This document shows, one piece after another, positions 46,981 to 57,251 of a DNA stretch of 64,000 nucleotides (the stretch's first letter is position 1; each line of letters begins with the position of its first letter). The notes below the pieces were generated by a model. That model was not told where the DNA came from, did no database searches, and was given only the letters and a program-made list of their open reading frames with translations. The position numbers and the translations under genes were made by a program. The stretch is from Symbiodinium natans. Its lineage: Eukaryota > Sar > Dinophyceae > Suessiales > Symbiodiniaceae. The DNA lies in assembly GCA_905221605.1 (NCBI GenBank), contig CAJNDS010002805.1, positions 1 to 64,000 on the forward strand. Reading direction: 5' to 3'.

Positions 46981-47070
46981 CCGGGCTTCGGGTTTAGGGA
47001 ACAGGGTTTAGGAACAGGCTTGTAAACTGCAGGAGCGCCCAGAAGAAGCCCAGGCTTTTCGTCAAGTCAC

Positions 47071-47108
47071 CAGCTGGTAGTACTTTGCCTCCGTGGAAGT
47101 GGTCAGTT
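47071..47108 (-). CDS. Exon: LTTSTEAKYYQL
   Basis: 38 nt. Acceptor AAACCCAG, GT donor (CAGCTG then GTGACT). Confidence 0.6.
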
Positions 47109-47205
47109 CTGGGTTTAGGGCTTAAGGGTTCAGGGTTTAGGGTTTCAGGGTTTCAGGGTTTCAGGGTTTCAGGGTTTCAGGGTTTCTGGGTTTCAGGGTT
47201 TCAGG
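47104..47205 (+). repeat. TTTCAGGG octamer tract
   Basis: About ten TTTCAGGG units after two TTTAGGG-like units. Confidence 0.9.
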
Positions 47206-47499
47206 GATAGGCCTGTTTGGAGTACCCTAAAGTTGAGGGGCCGCCACATAACAGTGACCCCAAAATGGGACCATATTTTAGAGAAGTGGCCAAGTGGGTT
47301 CAGGGGGGGGGGTTTACGGTTTAGGGTCTAAGGACTACAAGCAAACAGATTAAAAAAACCCTCCGAGCATTGAGATGAGACTGCAAAGAGATGTCGCGAC
47401 ACCCTGTCCCAGAAACGGGAGGGGAGTTGGGGGGACTGAAGTTTCGGAATTTTCCGAGTGCACTTCACGAGATTTCGGGTTTTCGCGACTGGGAGCTCT

Positions 47500-47556
47500 T
47501 AAGACTTTGCAGAACGCTTTCCACACCATCCGCGCGGCTCTTGCGCATGAGCCGTG
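47500..47556 (-). CDS. Exon: LMRKSRADGVESVLQSLK
   Basis: Minus-strand island, helical. Other frames are also open, so moderate confidence. Confidence 0.45.
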
Positions 47557-47744
47557 AAAGGTGGAGTGGTGCCCTGCGCCCAGGAATATCAACAAGTCCT
47601 AAATCCTAAACCCTAAAACCCTGAAAAAAACCCTCAACATGTGGCCTGTGCTTCTTAAGATCATCCCGAGCCCACAAAGAACGTGTAACACCCGTTAACC
47701 TGAAACCCTAAACCCAAAACCTAAACCCTCAACCCCTCGCCCCT

Positions 47745-47791
47745 GGCAGCCTCCAGCTTGCTCTCGATCTCGGCAAAGAGAGCTTCTCCGC
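47745..47791 (-). CDS. Exon: GEALFAEIESKLEAARGE
   Basis: Acceptor GGCTCAG. Charged helix. Confidence 0.6.
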
Positions 47792-48141
47792 CTGAGCCCA
47801 CCAAACCCGCAACCCGCAACCCTAAACCCTAAATCCTAAACCCTGAACACTAAACCCTGAACCCTGAACCCTAAACCCTAAACCCTAGCCCCTAAACCCT
47901 GAACCCTAAACCCTAAACCCTAACCTAGAACTCCAGAGGGTGCCCTGTTTTAGGTGTAATGGGGTGTAGGAATTCGGATTTGGGGTGCAGGGTGTAGGGT
48001 GAACCTAACACAGAAGAGAACAAAGGATAAGGCTAACCCCTAACCACTAAACCCTATAAACCCTAAACCCTACACCCTAAACCCTAAACCCCTAACCACT
48101 AAACCCTAAACCCTAAAAACCCTGAACCGTAAACCCCCGAG

Positions 48142-48240
48142 CCTCATGAAAGCAGTGAGCTGCTTCAGAGCGCTGCTCCCCTTATGTAAGACAGCAAATG
48201 ACAAAATCCGACGACGCGAAGCCTTCAATCCGGACGCCTC
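48142..48240 (-). CDS. Exon: LKASRRRILSFAVLHKGSSA
   Basis: Continues LKQLTAFMR. Acceptor GTGTAG, possible GC donor (ATGAG then GCTCGG). Confidence 0.6.
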
Positions 48241-48374
48241 TACACACCCTGCAAACCCTAAGCCCTCCGAAAACCTAAACCCTAAACCCTGCAAGCTTTA
48301 CACCCCTAGACTCTAATCCCCAACCCCTAAACCCCAAACCCTACAAGGTTTGCACCCCTAAGTCCTCACGAGGA

Positions 48375-48420
48375 AAGCCTTTCTGAGCCGCGGTCGCGCG
48401 AGGCTCTTGGCATCCTTTGA
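48375..48420 (-). CDS. Exon candidate: KDAKSLARPRLRKAFLV
   Basis: Minus strand, basic helix; boundaries approximate. Confidence 0.45.
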
Positions 48421-49072
48421 AATCGGTTTAAAGCACTCTCAGCTCGATAGGGTTTGGGGTTTGGGGTTTAGGGTTAGGGTTTGGGGTTTAGGGTTTAGGG
48501 TTCGGGGTTTAGGGTTCGGGGTTTGGGGTTTAGGGTTTGGGGTTTCGGGTTTACAAGGGTTGAGGGCTGAGATGCTTAAAAGTTGAGGGTTTTAAGGGCT
48601 TCAGGATTTGGAATCGTTGTAGGTCTCTCGGCTCGGGGTCTTAAGGGGGGTTGAGAGGTTTGAGGATTTTAGGGTTTAGGGTTTAGGGTTTAGGGTTTAA
48701 GAGGTTTGAGGATTTTAGGGTTTAGGCGTGTAGGGGTTTAGGGGTTTAGGGTAAGCGTGTCCCAAACCCGAAACCCTCTGGGTAAGGGCGCAATAGGGCT
48801 CAAGGGCGTGTGTCTTTGTAGGATTCAGGGTTTATGGTTGAGAGTTTAGGGTTTGGGGTGATTTGGTTCCAGGGCTTGAAGGGTTTAGGGTTTGGGGCTT
48901 GGGGTTTAAGAGGGCATTGTGGAGGATTTGGTTCCGGTTTAAGCACCCTTTGTGGGCTTCAGGGCTTCCTTTAAGGCCTTCCTTAAGGTTTATAGGCTAG
49001 GGGTTTCGGGTTTAGGGTTTAGGGTTTAGGGTTTAGGGTTTGGGGTTTCGGGTTTAGGGAGTGTAGGGCACT

Positions 49073-49125
49073 TCCAGGGCTTGAGGACAGGCACGGCCAA
49101 CAAACAGCGCAGAAAAGGGCGGAAG
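49073..49125 (-). CDS. Exon candidate: FSALFVGRACPQALE
   Basis: Minus-strand island; AAG-GT or AG boundaries nearby. Confidence 0.4.
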
Positions 49126-49142
49126 CTACAAAGTCTCAAAGC

Positions 49143-49265
49143 TGGGACCCTGAATCCTACCCTATATATACCTTACATAGTCCCCCTACATACCTAAGTA
49201 GCCCCTAAAACATCCCTAACGAACCCCTACAGGTCCCTTATAAAGGGCCCCTCCTTTAGTCCCTT
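49143..49265 (-). repeat. Family F dispersed repeat, copy 2
   Basis: Reverse-oriented relative of 18300-18425. Confidence 0.7.
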
Positions 49266-49273
49266 GAAAAGTC

Positions 49274-49326
49274 CAGTCCTTGGCGTCCACGAGGTAGATG
49301 ACCAAAGCAGCGGTGCGCTCCTTTCG
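49274..49326 (-). CDS. Exon: RTAALVIYLVDAKDWTFQ
   Basis: Hydrophobic strand followed by a charged turn; minus strand. Confidence 0.55.
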
Positions 49327-49685
49327 CCCCCAAGGGTTTGGGGTTTGGGGTCTGGGGTTTCGGGTTTGGGGTTTACGGGTTTAGGAGTTTAGGGTTTGGG
49401 GTTTAGGGTTTTGGGGCTTAGGGCCCCCTTTCTTTCTAAACCCCTAAACTCCTAAACTCCTAAACTCCTAAACTTTCACAACTCCAATACTCCGCATCCC
49501 AGTGAACTTGGGAGCAAATGGTGTAGGGGTGTAGGGGTTTAGGGGCTTAGGCTCCAACTCCACGAACCTGAACCTTGCGCTGAACCCTGGACCCTCTCAG
49601 GCCTAAGCCCGGAGAACCTGCCCGCTTCCGCACTGAACGGTGGAGTTGATGGTTTATGGCTAAGGATTTAGGGTTTTGGGTTAGA

Positions 49686-49749
49686 AAACCCTAAACCCTA
49701 AACCCTAAACCCTAAACCCTAAACCCTAAACCCTAAACCCTAAACCCCC
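49686..49749 (-). repeat. Telomeric tract (CCCTAAA)n
   Basis: Nine perfect units followed by a poly-C run. Confidence 0.97.
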
Positions 49750-49756
49750 CCCCGGC

Positions 49757-49829
49757 CCCCCGCTTCCCCTCAAGGCGCACCAGGTAAGTCCAGCTGTTGT
49801 CTGGCGTGATCTCACCCAGAACTTCGGGC
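49757..49829 (-). CDS. Exon: PEVLGEITPDNSWTYLVRLE
   Basis: Acceptor CCTATGAG. Continues GKRG. Clear coding character. Confidence 0.65.
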
Positions 49830-50144
49830 CTCATAGGGTTCCAGGTTTATGGTTTAGGGCTAGGGTATTTAGGCGTTGGGAAATTTAGGGGGTCGTACTC
49901 AGAAGGTGCTTAGGGAGTCCGAAAATCCTCAACCTGCACGATCCCTAAACTCCAACCGCGTGGTTCTATTGGGGCTTCGGGAGACCGAATGCCCTAAACC
50001 TATATGTGTTTATGGTTTAGGGTTTAGGGTTTGGGTTAGGGCGGTTTCCGAAATTATGGTGGTACGTTTTGGGGGCCCTTATTAGAAGGGGATCCTATCC
50101 CCTATCTTCGTAAATCCCCATACATATGAAACAGGGCTTACATC

Positions 50145-50235
50145 ATTGTTCTTGGTGAGTGTACTTAGGGTTCCTTAGAAATATGAGTGAGTGTATGTAC
50201 CTGGCATCCTTTTGGGGATACAAGCAATGTTCACC
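50145..50235 (+). repeat. Family G dispersed repeat, copy 2
   Basis: TTCTTGGTGAGTGTACTTAGGGTTCCT ... GAGTGTATGTACCTGGCATCCTTTTGGGG. Confidence 0.75.
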
Positions 50236-50272
50236 TTACTTCTAAACCCTGCCTAGGACAAACCCTAAACCC

Positions 50273-50313
50273 TCAATCTCACAGGCTGCCGTGGCAGGGT
50301 ACGACTCGGGGGC
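50273..50313 (-). CDS. Exon: APESYPATAACEIE
   Basis: Acceptor CTACAG; donor lies in the following GGTTTAGGG. Confidence 0.55.
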
Positions 50314-50408
50314 CTGTAGAAAGCGGCTTAGGGATTAAGTCTCGGCTTGTTCACCCTGGGCTTTGGAGGGTTTTGGGGTTTAGGGTTTCGGGCTTGGGAT
50401 TTACAACC

Positions 50409-50437
50409 CAGGAACTGGTTCATGAAGTCCTGAGGCA
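50409..50437 (-). CDS. Exon candidate: LPQDFMNQFLG
   Basis: Short island; GT donor (CTGG then GTTGTA). Confidence 0.4.
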
Positions 50438-50644
50438 AAAGCTGCAACCCTACCTTAAGGACCCAAAGCCCTACGTTTTTGTAGGTTGCCTTAAGAATCC
50501 TATAAGGGGTTTTAGAGTCATAACCTACACAAAAGTAGGATTTTGAGGTTCTTAAGGTGAACCCTAAACCCTAGACGCCAAACCCTAAAGCCTAAACCCT
50601 GAACCCTAAACCCTAAACCCTAAACCCTAAACCCTAAACCCCCC

Positions 50645-50702
50645 GAAAGGCGGCGGTGCTTCTGTCGCGCCTCTGGAGGAGCAGCCACTCCATGAGCCGG
50701 TC
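50645..50702 (-). CDS. Exon: DRLMEWLLLQRRDRSTAAFR
   Basis: Acceptor AGTAGCAG. CCCTAAA just below, TTTAGGG above. Confidence 0.6.
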
Positions 50703-50744
50703 CTGCTACTTTTGTGAGTTTCGGGATTTAGAGATGGCTACACT

Positions 50745-50799
50745 AGGGTTTAGGGTTTAGGGTTTAGGGTTTAGGGTTTAGGGTTTAGGGTTTAGGGTA
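50745..50799 (+). repeat. Telomeric tract (TTTAGGG)n
   Basis: Eight perfect units. Confidence 0.97.
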
Positions 50800-51149
50800 C
50801 CCTAAATCCCTTACACCCTAAACTAGCGGCAAGCGATTGCTAGTCTGAATAGGTGTAGCCTTCCGACATCGTAGCTTCCTTCCCTACTTAAGCCCCTACC
50901 TTGCGCTTGAGGGAACCCTACGACGGACCGGGGGATTATACAGGGACCTTCTTGGGGATACTTTGGTAATTGCAAGCTGTATGAGGAATATACGCTGGTA
51001 GCGGTGGGGTTTACCAAAGTCTGACTCATGACAGAACCTGAGCCCTTAACAGCCTTGAACTTCTCAAGCCCTGAAAGAGAAGGTGAAGCCCAAGCCCGCT
51101 AAAAGCCTGAAGCCCCTGTAAGACCTAACTCTGAAACCCTCTCTCTTTC

Positions 51150-51235
51150 TCTCCGTCTCTCCGCTGTCTCTCTGTCTCGTCTTCTTCTTCTTCTTCTTCT
51201 TGTTCTTCTTCTGCTTCTTCTTCTTCTGCTACTAC
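51150..51235 (+). repeat. CT and CTT microsatellites
   Basis: (TCTC)n then (TTC)n; gives an Arg/Glu-rich minus-strand open frame that is not supported as a gene. Confidence 0.85.
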
Positions 51236-51239
51236 ACAG

Positions 51240-51324
51240 CGAAGAGGCCCCCCAGAGGGTGGCCCTGGCCGCGCTGGCCCGGCCGTGTTGTGTCCAAGTG
51301 GCGGCCCCCTCTCTCATTCTCGCC
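51240..51324 (-). CDS. Exon candidate: HLDTTRPGQRGQGHPLGGLF
   Basis: Acceptor TGGCGAG; open to a TAG (AV then stop), or GC donor after LF. Confidence 0.45.
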
Positions 51325-51327
51325 AAG

Positions 51328-51436
51328 GTTATAATATAATATAATATAATATAATATTATACTATACTATATTATATTATAGTATATCATACTATATTAT
51401 ATTAATATTATGTAATATAATATAACTATAATTTCA
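51328..51436. repeat. TATAATA-rich low-complexity tract
   Basis: About 105 bp of A/T-only text built from ATAAT/ATTAT units; it can fold back on itself. Confidence 0.9.
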
Positions 51437-51539
51437 GTGTGTGTGTTTGTACTTTACGTCGGTGTCGCGGTCTTGGTGTAGTGTCTCTCTGTCTCTCTCT
51501 GTCTCTCTCTTTCCTCTGCCCCTTCCCCCCCCCCCCCCC

Positions 51540-51594
51540 CCAAGTTAGGAACACCACGGCCGCTGAGAGTCCACTGCGCATCAGCAGCTTCCAA
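51540..51594 (-). CDS. Exon: EAADAQWTLSGRGVPNLG
   Basis: Minus strand, ends at a poly-C run. Confidence 0.5.
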
Positions 51595-51637
51595 CCTTAA
51601 ACCCGAAACCCTAAACCCTAAACCGCCATCTCCTAAC

Positions 51638-51688
51638 CTCCGCCGGGGTAGCTTTGGAGGACTCCCGCCCCCCCAACGGGTACGCAGG
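51638..51688 (-). CDS. Exon: PAYPLGGRESSKATPAE
   Basis: 51 nt, phase 0 both ends. Acceptor TACACAG, GT donor (GCGGAG then GTTAGG). Confidence 0.65.
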
Positions 51689-51734
51689 CTGTGTATAAAT
51701 CTTAAGGGCGCTTCGGTGCCATAGCCCTTTGACA

Positions 51735-51807
51735 ACCCTAAACCCTAAACCCTAAACCCTAAACCCTAAACCCTAAACCCTAAACCCTAAACCCTAAACC
51801 CTAAACC
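51735..51807 (-). repeat. Telomeric tract (CCCTAAA)n
   Basis: Ten perfect units. Confidence 0.97.
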
Positions 51808-51814
51808 GTGGTGA

Positions 51815-51901
51815 TCAGTGATCAGGGCCCTTGGACATGCCGTAGATTGTGACACGATGCGGGGGATGTTCGCGTTCCACTGTTGTCGCGCTTCTCTCCA
51901 T
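51815..51901 (-). CDS. Short ORF or first exon
   Basis: ATG at 51901 opens MERSATTVEREHPPHRVTIY then GMSKGPDH and TGA. It could be a first exon (GT/GC donors near the end) of the gene whose exons lie below. The 51.9-52.6 kb DNA above it lacks telomeric repeats, fitting an upstream intergenic region. Confidence 0.35.
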   Translation of the reverse strand: MERSATTVEREHPPHRVTIYGMSKGPDH

Positions 51902-52620
51902 GGCTTCATAGGGTCATAGTGGGGCTCTATGATACTTATGACTACGAGGCCTAACCTATGGTGTGGGGTAAGTCCTTATTCCTGGTCCAAGGAGGCTTCG
52001 GAGTTCAGGATCCCGGATGTGGAGGCCCAAGAATTAGGTTTAGGGCTCACGGCTTGTGATCCACAGATAATGCTGACTGCGATGCGCATACACTGTCCTC
52101 GTTCTCGAGAACCTCATGGCACGGCGAGACGTCACGCTTCAGAATGCTTTGTGACTCCAAATCTCCTGTACTACACCGCTGAACTGTGCCCGGGGGCCTG
52201 TCTACTGGAGCTGAAGTTAAACCTTACGTCACACTGCTAACTGCGCAGGATCAACCCGTGGCCCCCTTTCGTTCGACCAAGTACATAGAGCGCCGACAGC
52301 AAGGGTAATCAAGAGGATGTGTGCGGGTTTTCCCAGGAAGCCCAAAACCCAACGCGGCACTCCTGCTTGAAACAACAACAGGTCGACACCAACCCCATAG
52401 TAATCTAAAAAGCTTCAGGGTTTAGGGTTGCCAGCGGCATAAGAAACCTTGTACCATACAATGAACATCCAAGAACACACATGGGGAGGTTCCGAAGTTG
52501 GGGGTATCCTATTTGGGGTCCTTCTTATTTGGGAATCCTACTATGTGGGAGACTATATTCGGAATCCCTTATCTTCGTAAACCCCCGGATGCCAACCAGC
52601 GACTCGCCCCAGGCCTTGAA
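51902..52620. other. Repeat-poor stretch, possibly intergenic
   Basis: About 700 bp with a single telomeric heptamer (near 52420). A plus-strand open frame (51929-52240) shows no motif. 52505-52590 shares ATCTTCGTAAA..CCCC blocks with 50072-50112. Confidence 0.35.
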
Positions 52621-52628
52621 CCCTCAAC

Positions 52629-52709
52629 GGTTTAGGGTTTAGGGTTTAGGGTTTAGGGTTTAGGGTTTAGGGTTTAGGGTTTAGGGTTTAGGGTTTAGGG
52701 TTTAGGGTA
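52629..52709 (+). repeat. Telomeric tract (TTTAGGG)n
   Basis: Eleven perfect units. Confidence 0.97.
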
Positions 52710-53089
52710 TCCTGTGAGGGGGGGCTTCTTCAAAAAGCGGCCCTTTTTGGGGGCCAAGCGCAAGGGTTCAGGGCATAGGCTATATAGGGCTTAGGGTTAG
52801 CCCCACACCCTGACTTCACTCTAAGCCCTAAACCCTGAACCTAAAAGACATGTACCGAAGGGTCAGACCGCAGCAAGTAATACCTTGTCTCTCGGAAAAT
52901 CTCAATCAAGCCCAAATTCAGATCACACTGCAGGATTTAGGTGTCACGTATAGGGTAGCTGTGAAGATTTCTTGACCGACCGAAACCCTAGACCCTAAAC
53001 CCTAAACCCTGAACCGCCCTAAACCCACCCCCAAAAAAACCTAAAACCGTGAAGCCCCAGGCGGCAACTCTAATGGAAGGTGCTGAAAC

Positions 53090-53165
53090 TCTACTCGAAA
53101 CCGGCTGCCTCTGTTTCTGTAGCCTCGCCGGCCACAGGTACGGGCCACGAGGCACCCGTTCCGCG
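53090..53165 (-). CDS. Exon candidate: GTGASWPVPVAGEATETEAA
   Basis: Minus strand open to a TAG after GFE. The plus strand is also open. Confidence 0.4.
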
Positions 53166-53770
53166 GATGTAGTTCCTTTGTGGGATTCTTAAAGTTTATG
53201 TACTTTGGTGGTTCAATTCAGGTGGTGGCGGGTTTCGCGTTCAGGGGTTTGTGGTGGTTTGATGCATTCTTCGTTTTTTGGTTCGGGCTTTGGGTTGTAA
53301 GCCGAGAGGTTTCAATTAGTTTGGGATTGGCTTCCCCAAAGCCCCAACCCCCAAACTCGAAACCCAAATTCCAAACCCCAAACAAAAAAACCCAAACCCA
53401 AAACTCGAAACCCAACATTCCAAGCCCCAAAACCCTAAACCTAGACCCTAAACCCTAAAGTGCGCACAGGCCTTCATGGTTCTATAGCCACTTGGGCAAC
53501 CAGTGACCCAACTTCTGGTCACGATCACAAAGCCCAAAGCCCACTGATGCTCACACGGTTTAGAAGGTTTAGGGTGTAGAAGGTTTAGGGTTCAGGGTTT
53601 AGGGTTTAGAAGGTTTAGGGTTCAGGGTTTGCGGGCTTACAAGGTCTTTAGGGTTAACAACTGCGGGCTCAGGTATTTGGGGTATGTGGGATATAGCGCT
53701 GCCTGCTGCGTGGCGCGTGTTTACCTACCGTTGAGGATTTCATGCCCAAGGGACCTTGAGGCTTTAAACC

Positions 53771-53902
53771 TGGGTTTAGGTTTAGGGTTTAGGGTTTAGG
53801 GTTTAGGGTTTAGGGTTTGGGGTTTGGGGTTTGGGGTTTGGGGTTTGGGGTTTGGGGTTTGGGGTTTGGGGTTTGGGGTTTGGGGTTTGGGGTTTGGGGT
53901 TT
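53771..53902 (+). repeat. Telomeric tract turning into TTTGGGG
   Basis: Six TTTAGGG then twelve TTTGGGG units. Confidence 0.97.
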
Positions 53903-53911
53903 AGGGCTCAC

Positions 53912-53985
53912 AGCTGGCTTCCGGCAGGCAAACTTAGGCTCCGGCACGCGCGGCGCAGAGGAATTGGCGCCCAACGATTGCAAAC
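53912..53985 (-). CDS. Exon: LGANSSAPRVPEPKFACRKP
   Basis: Acceptor ACTTGAAG, canonical GT donor (CCAGCT then GTGAGCC) just before the TTTGGGG array. Confidence 0.6.
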
Positions 53986-54029
53986 CTTCAAGTCCCAGAG
54001 GGTTCACTAGACTGGGGATGTTCCCCCTT

Positions 54030-54155
54030 CTACAAGGAGGGGGCCCCCTGGTATAAGTAGAGTTATGAAGGGCCCTAAATTGGGTTCTAAGGACCCTAAC
54101 TTAGGTTATAAGTCCCTTAACTATAGTTAGTATAGTAAGGGGGCCCCTCCTTGTA
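54030..54155 (-). repeat. Family C element, copy 3
   Basis: ACAAGGAGGGGGCCCCCTGG ... GGGGGCCCCTCCTTG. Its end overlaps the start of the next element. Confidence 0.9.
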
Positions 54156-54239
54156 CTAACAGTCCTTAATAGGGATCATGATAGGGGGTACTAAAATCCC
54201 TGTTAAGGACTGCTAGTGTACGGGGGAACATCCCAACAC
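54150..54239 (+). repeat. Family B element, copy 4
   Basis: TTGTACTAACAGTCCTTAATAGGGATCATGATAGGGGG ... TGTTAAGGACTGCTAGTGTACGGGGGAACATCCCAAC. Confidence 0.9.
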
Positions 54240-54352
54240 TAGACCCAAAAGTAAGCTCGGAATAAAAAGGCTGCCTCTTTTTGGTTTAAAGGGGCTTCCC
54301 AAGGAGCCTTAACCCTAAAAAGAGGGAATAAGGGCCTATTCTGGGTCAGTAG
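54240..54352 (+). repeat. Family A element, copy 3
   Basis: TAGACCCAAAAGTAAGCTCGGAATAAAAAGG ... AGGGCCTATTCTGGGTCAGTAG. Directly abuts the family B copy. Confidence 0.9.
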
Positions 54353-54545
54353 ATACGGCGCGGCCAAGGTGTCTTTTTGCAACTGTTGACGTTGTTCTGA
54401 AGTCGGCTGTTTGTAAAGAATGCTCAAAGCTCAGCCCGGTTGCATCTTCAGGACTGTAGGCTCCGGCTTCAAGGTATAGTACGACCGCGGGGCCACTGCT
54501 AGAATGCCCGAGCTTCACAAAACCTGGTCCTCCGCGCCACAAACA
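54353..54545 (-). pseudogene. Coding-like relic, unknown
   Basis: Minus strand is open for about 190 bp: FVKLGHSSSGPAVVLYLEAG, AYSPEDATGLSFEHSLQTAD. The family A element sits at its 3' end. No family recognised; could be an old mobile-element ORF. Confidence 0.35.
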
Positions 54546-55249
54546 TGTCGCATCAGTGTCGAAAAATCCCCGAAATGGGGGTTAAATGAGGGTCTGTGAT
54601 CATGTCGGGCCGAACCCCCGGTTCCAACACGCAGGGCTGAAGACTTAAGATAGTTTAGGGTTAGGGTTTAGGGCTTCGGGTGCTTTAGGCAGTCAGTGCT
54701 CCATCTAAGATGTTCACAAGAGTCTCTTGGCCAGGTGAAAGTGGTAACTTGACTGGCAAGTGCATAACCCTAAACCCTAAACCCTAAACCCTAAATGAAC
54801 AACTTGGGGCCCGACATGCATCGTGAGGCACCTGCGCGATCTGTTGGGGTCCAGTTTCAAGCTGCCGGGGACGCTGGGACGGCTGAGTCGCGCATTCTTG
54901 TTTGTGCAAAAGACTTGCTGTTCAGCCTCGAAATTTACGTGATGTTGAAAAGACTTCTGAAAATCATGGCCGTGTTGTGATCAGAACGTCAAGGCAACCA
55001 TAGCCATGTAGCGAAAAAAACTGCTGCAAGAACCACCAGTGAATAAATGCATAAACCACATCCTCGATTTGTCCCGGAAGTGGCGACTACTTGCGCCCGG
55101 TGCCCCGCTGCAAAAATCACAGAAGCCCATGCACCCGCGTAACATACCGGCCTCAGCGGCTCCAATAATGGGAAAAAACAAACCCGACTAATTATCCTAT
55201 TCTAGTAAGAACTGGTGTGAGAATCAACATGTCTAGTTGGGACCAAAAT

Positions 55250-55389
55250 ATACTGGACGCAAGAGTAGCCCAGGAATCAAAAGGTACCCCATTTGGCTGA
55301 AAGGGGCTTAGAAGGGACTCAAACCAGGAAACCGAAAACCACCCCCCTTAAAAAAAAAGGGAATAAGGGTCTAGTTTGGGTCTTAGTAA
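55250..55389 (+). repeat. Family A element, copy 4
   Basis: GCAAGAGTAGCCCAGGAATCAAAAGGTACCCC ... GGGTCTAGTTTGGGTCTTAGTA. Confidence 0.75.
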
Positions 55390-55399
55390 AAGCAACCTG

Positions 55400-55710
55400 C
55401 GGCGCGTTGAACGTCAACAAGTGTGGCTCTTGAAGTGGTCATCCCCGCGCTTCGCACGCCCCAAAACTTCTGTCGGGTGTACGGCGTAGGGCTTAGGGTA
55501 TAAAGGGTTTCGGGTATAAAGGGTATATAGGGTTTAGGGTTTAAGGTTTGCAAAAACAGGATCCTGGAGGCCTTGCCACCTGCTGCCAGCAACCGGCCCA
55601 TGTGTCAGACAGTGTTCGAGAAGAGCACAAACTGCGGCAACGATTGTCCTTGTGCCCCGAGAATGAACTTGGAACCAACTGGAGCCGCACAAATCCGCTC
55701 CCACGCATAG
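55400..55710 (-). pseudogene. Coding-like relic, unknown
   Basis: Minus strand: SAYAWERICAAPVGSKFILG then AQGQSLPQFVLFSNTV, stop, MGRLLAAGGKASR, then after a heptamer block MTTSRATLVDVQRAA. Looks like one reading frame broken by a stop and by a telomere-like insert (55490-55545). Plus strand is partly open too. Confidence 0.4.
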
Positions 55711-55759
55711 GCTGACTGAAATTCGGATGCTCGAATCGAAGCCCCTATGAGCCCTAACA

Positions 55760-55910
55760 CCTACAAGGAGGGGCCCCCTTACTATACTAACTACAGTTAA
55801 GGGACTTATAACCTAAGTTAGGATCCTTATAACCCAACTTAGGATCCTTATAGCCCAATTTAGGGTCCTTATAACTCTACTTATAACTAGGGGGGGGCCC
55901 CTTCCTTGTG
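55760..55910 (+). repeat. Family C element, copy 4
   Basis: ACAAGGAGGGGCCCCCTTACTATACTAACTACAGTTAAGGGACTTATAACC ... GGGGGGGCCCCTTCCTTGTG; interior carries two AGGATCCTTATAxCCCAA units. Confidence 0.92.
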
Positions 55911-56034
55911 AGCCCTAACACATACTGACTGGTTAGAAGACAGCTGGTGAGTAGGGTAGGAGACAAGGCAAGTGATTCCCTATTGATACTAAGAACTAGT
56001 AAGGCTACAGGCCTTGAGCGCAGCACACACGGTG

Positions 56035-56302
56035 TTACCCACAAGGGTCCTTTAGGCGAGGAGAAGCACCATGCCCCACAAAAGTTGTGGGTTTAGGGTT
56101 TAGGGCTACATGTTGGTACAATTCGTAAGGCCTTTTTGTCATTACTGATGGTGCAAGTGCATCCCGGCCCCACAAGGCAGCACCCCTGTGAAACTTGATT
56201 GGAGTTTTCAGACGGAATGAACGACCCAAAACCACAAGACCGCTGCCTTAAAGACCCCAAGCGCGCTACGCCCGCTGGCCCACAAGCACTACAGGGGCTC
56301 AA
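56035..56302 (-). pseudogene. Coding-like relic with telomeric insert
   Basis: Two shifted minus-strand frames (SLRQRSCGFGSFIPSENSNQ; TKRPYELYQHVA) and, after a short TTTAGGG insert at 56092-56106, FVGHGASPRLKDPCG. No family recognised. Confidence 0.3.
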
Positions 56303-56468
56303 GGCTTTTGGGTTTCAAATGTTCAGGGTTTAAGGGTTGAAGGTTTTAGGGTTTAGGGTTGCAGGGTTTAAGGGTTGAGGGTTTTAGGGTTTAGGGTTTA
56401 AGGGTTGAGGGTTTTAGGGTTTAGGGTTGCAGGGTTTAAGGTTTTTGGGTCAAGCGTTGATTGTATCT

Positions 56469-56533
56469 TTGACCGGTCTTGGCGATCAAGGCGCTCCTTC
56501 GGCGCGGTCAACAGATTTTGGCAGGGCACTCGA
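56469..56533 (-). CDS. Exon: VPCQNLLTAPKERLDRQDRS
   Basis: Acceptor GTTTGCAG. Clear coding character. Confidence 0.55.
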
Positions 56534-56667
56534 CTGCAAACACAGCAGTGGAGGTGTAACAACCCTAAACCCTACACCCTGTACCCTTAACCCTAAACCT
56601 CAAACCCAAGAAGGGTTGCAGGAAGGACTTAAAGCACTTCGAGACCCCGAACCACACCCCCTCAAGG

Positions 56668-56735
56668 CTGCAAAGGCGATGAGCGCGCCCGCGCGAAAAC
56701 GATCTCGCCCGCCAGTTGCGCCGCTGCCACCTAGG
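56668..56735 (-). CDS. Exon: AAAQLAGEIVFARARSSPLQ
   Basis: Minus strand, preceded by GGTGGCAG. The plus strand is also open (KAAKAMSAPARKRSRPPVAP), so the strand call rests on the neighbours. Confidence 0.4.
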
Positions 56736-56764
56736 TGGAGCCCCAAACCGTGAAGTTGGGGGGG

Positions 56765-56863
56765 GGGGGGTTAGGATTTAGGGTTTAGGGCTTAGGGCTT
56801 AGGGCGTTTAGGGTTTAGGGTTTAGGGTTTAGGGTTTAGGGTTTAGGGTTTAGGGTTTAGGGC
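56765..56863 (+). repeat. Telomeric tract (TTTAGGG)n
   Basis: About 13 units, after a poly-G run. Confidence 0.95.
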
Positions 56864-57251
56864 ACAGGATCCTATAGAGTCTAACTTGAAGAATAACAAT
56901 CTCCAGGGAGGGGCCAAGTCGATTCATGGTTTCAAGGGTTTAGGGTTTAGGGTTTAGGGTTTCGGGACGCCTGCGAGATATGCCTGGCATCTCTGGCAAC
57001 CCAGGATCAGAAAAGGGTTCAGGGTTCAGTGTTCAGGGTTTAGGGCTTCAGCATTGAGGAGAGAGGGGGGGGGGGGTAGGGTTGCAGGGGTTAAGTTTAA
57101 AGCTTAGGGGTCCGGGTTAAGGATAGTTTGATAATGTCAGTGCCGAAAGGTTGCAGGGGTGTAAGGGCCTCAAGAACTTAAGGGCTTTAAGGGTTTTGGG
57201 GAAAAAAGGGGGTTGAAGGGGTTTGAGCGTCTAAGGGCCCTGAAATCTAGA

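Noticed and set aside
51929-52240. 103-codon plus-strand open frame as a gene
   Set aside because: No motif, no splice or codon support, and the opposite strand to every good exon.
53810-54056. Open frames of NPKPQT or GFGVWGL repeats on both strands
   Set aside because: Translations of the TTTGGGG array.
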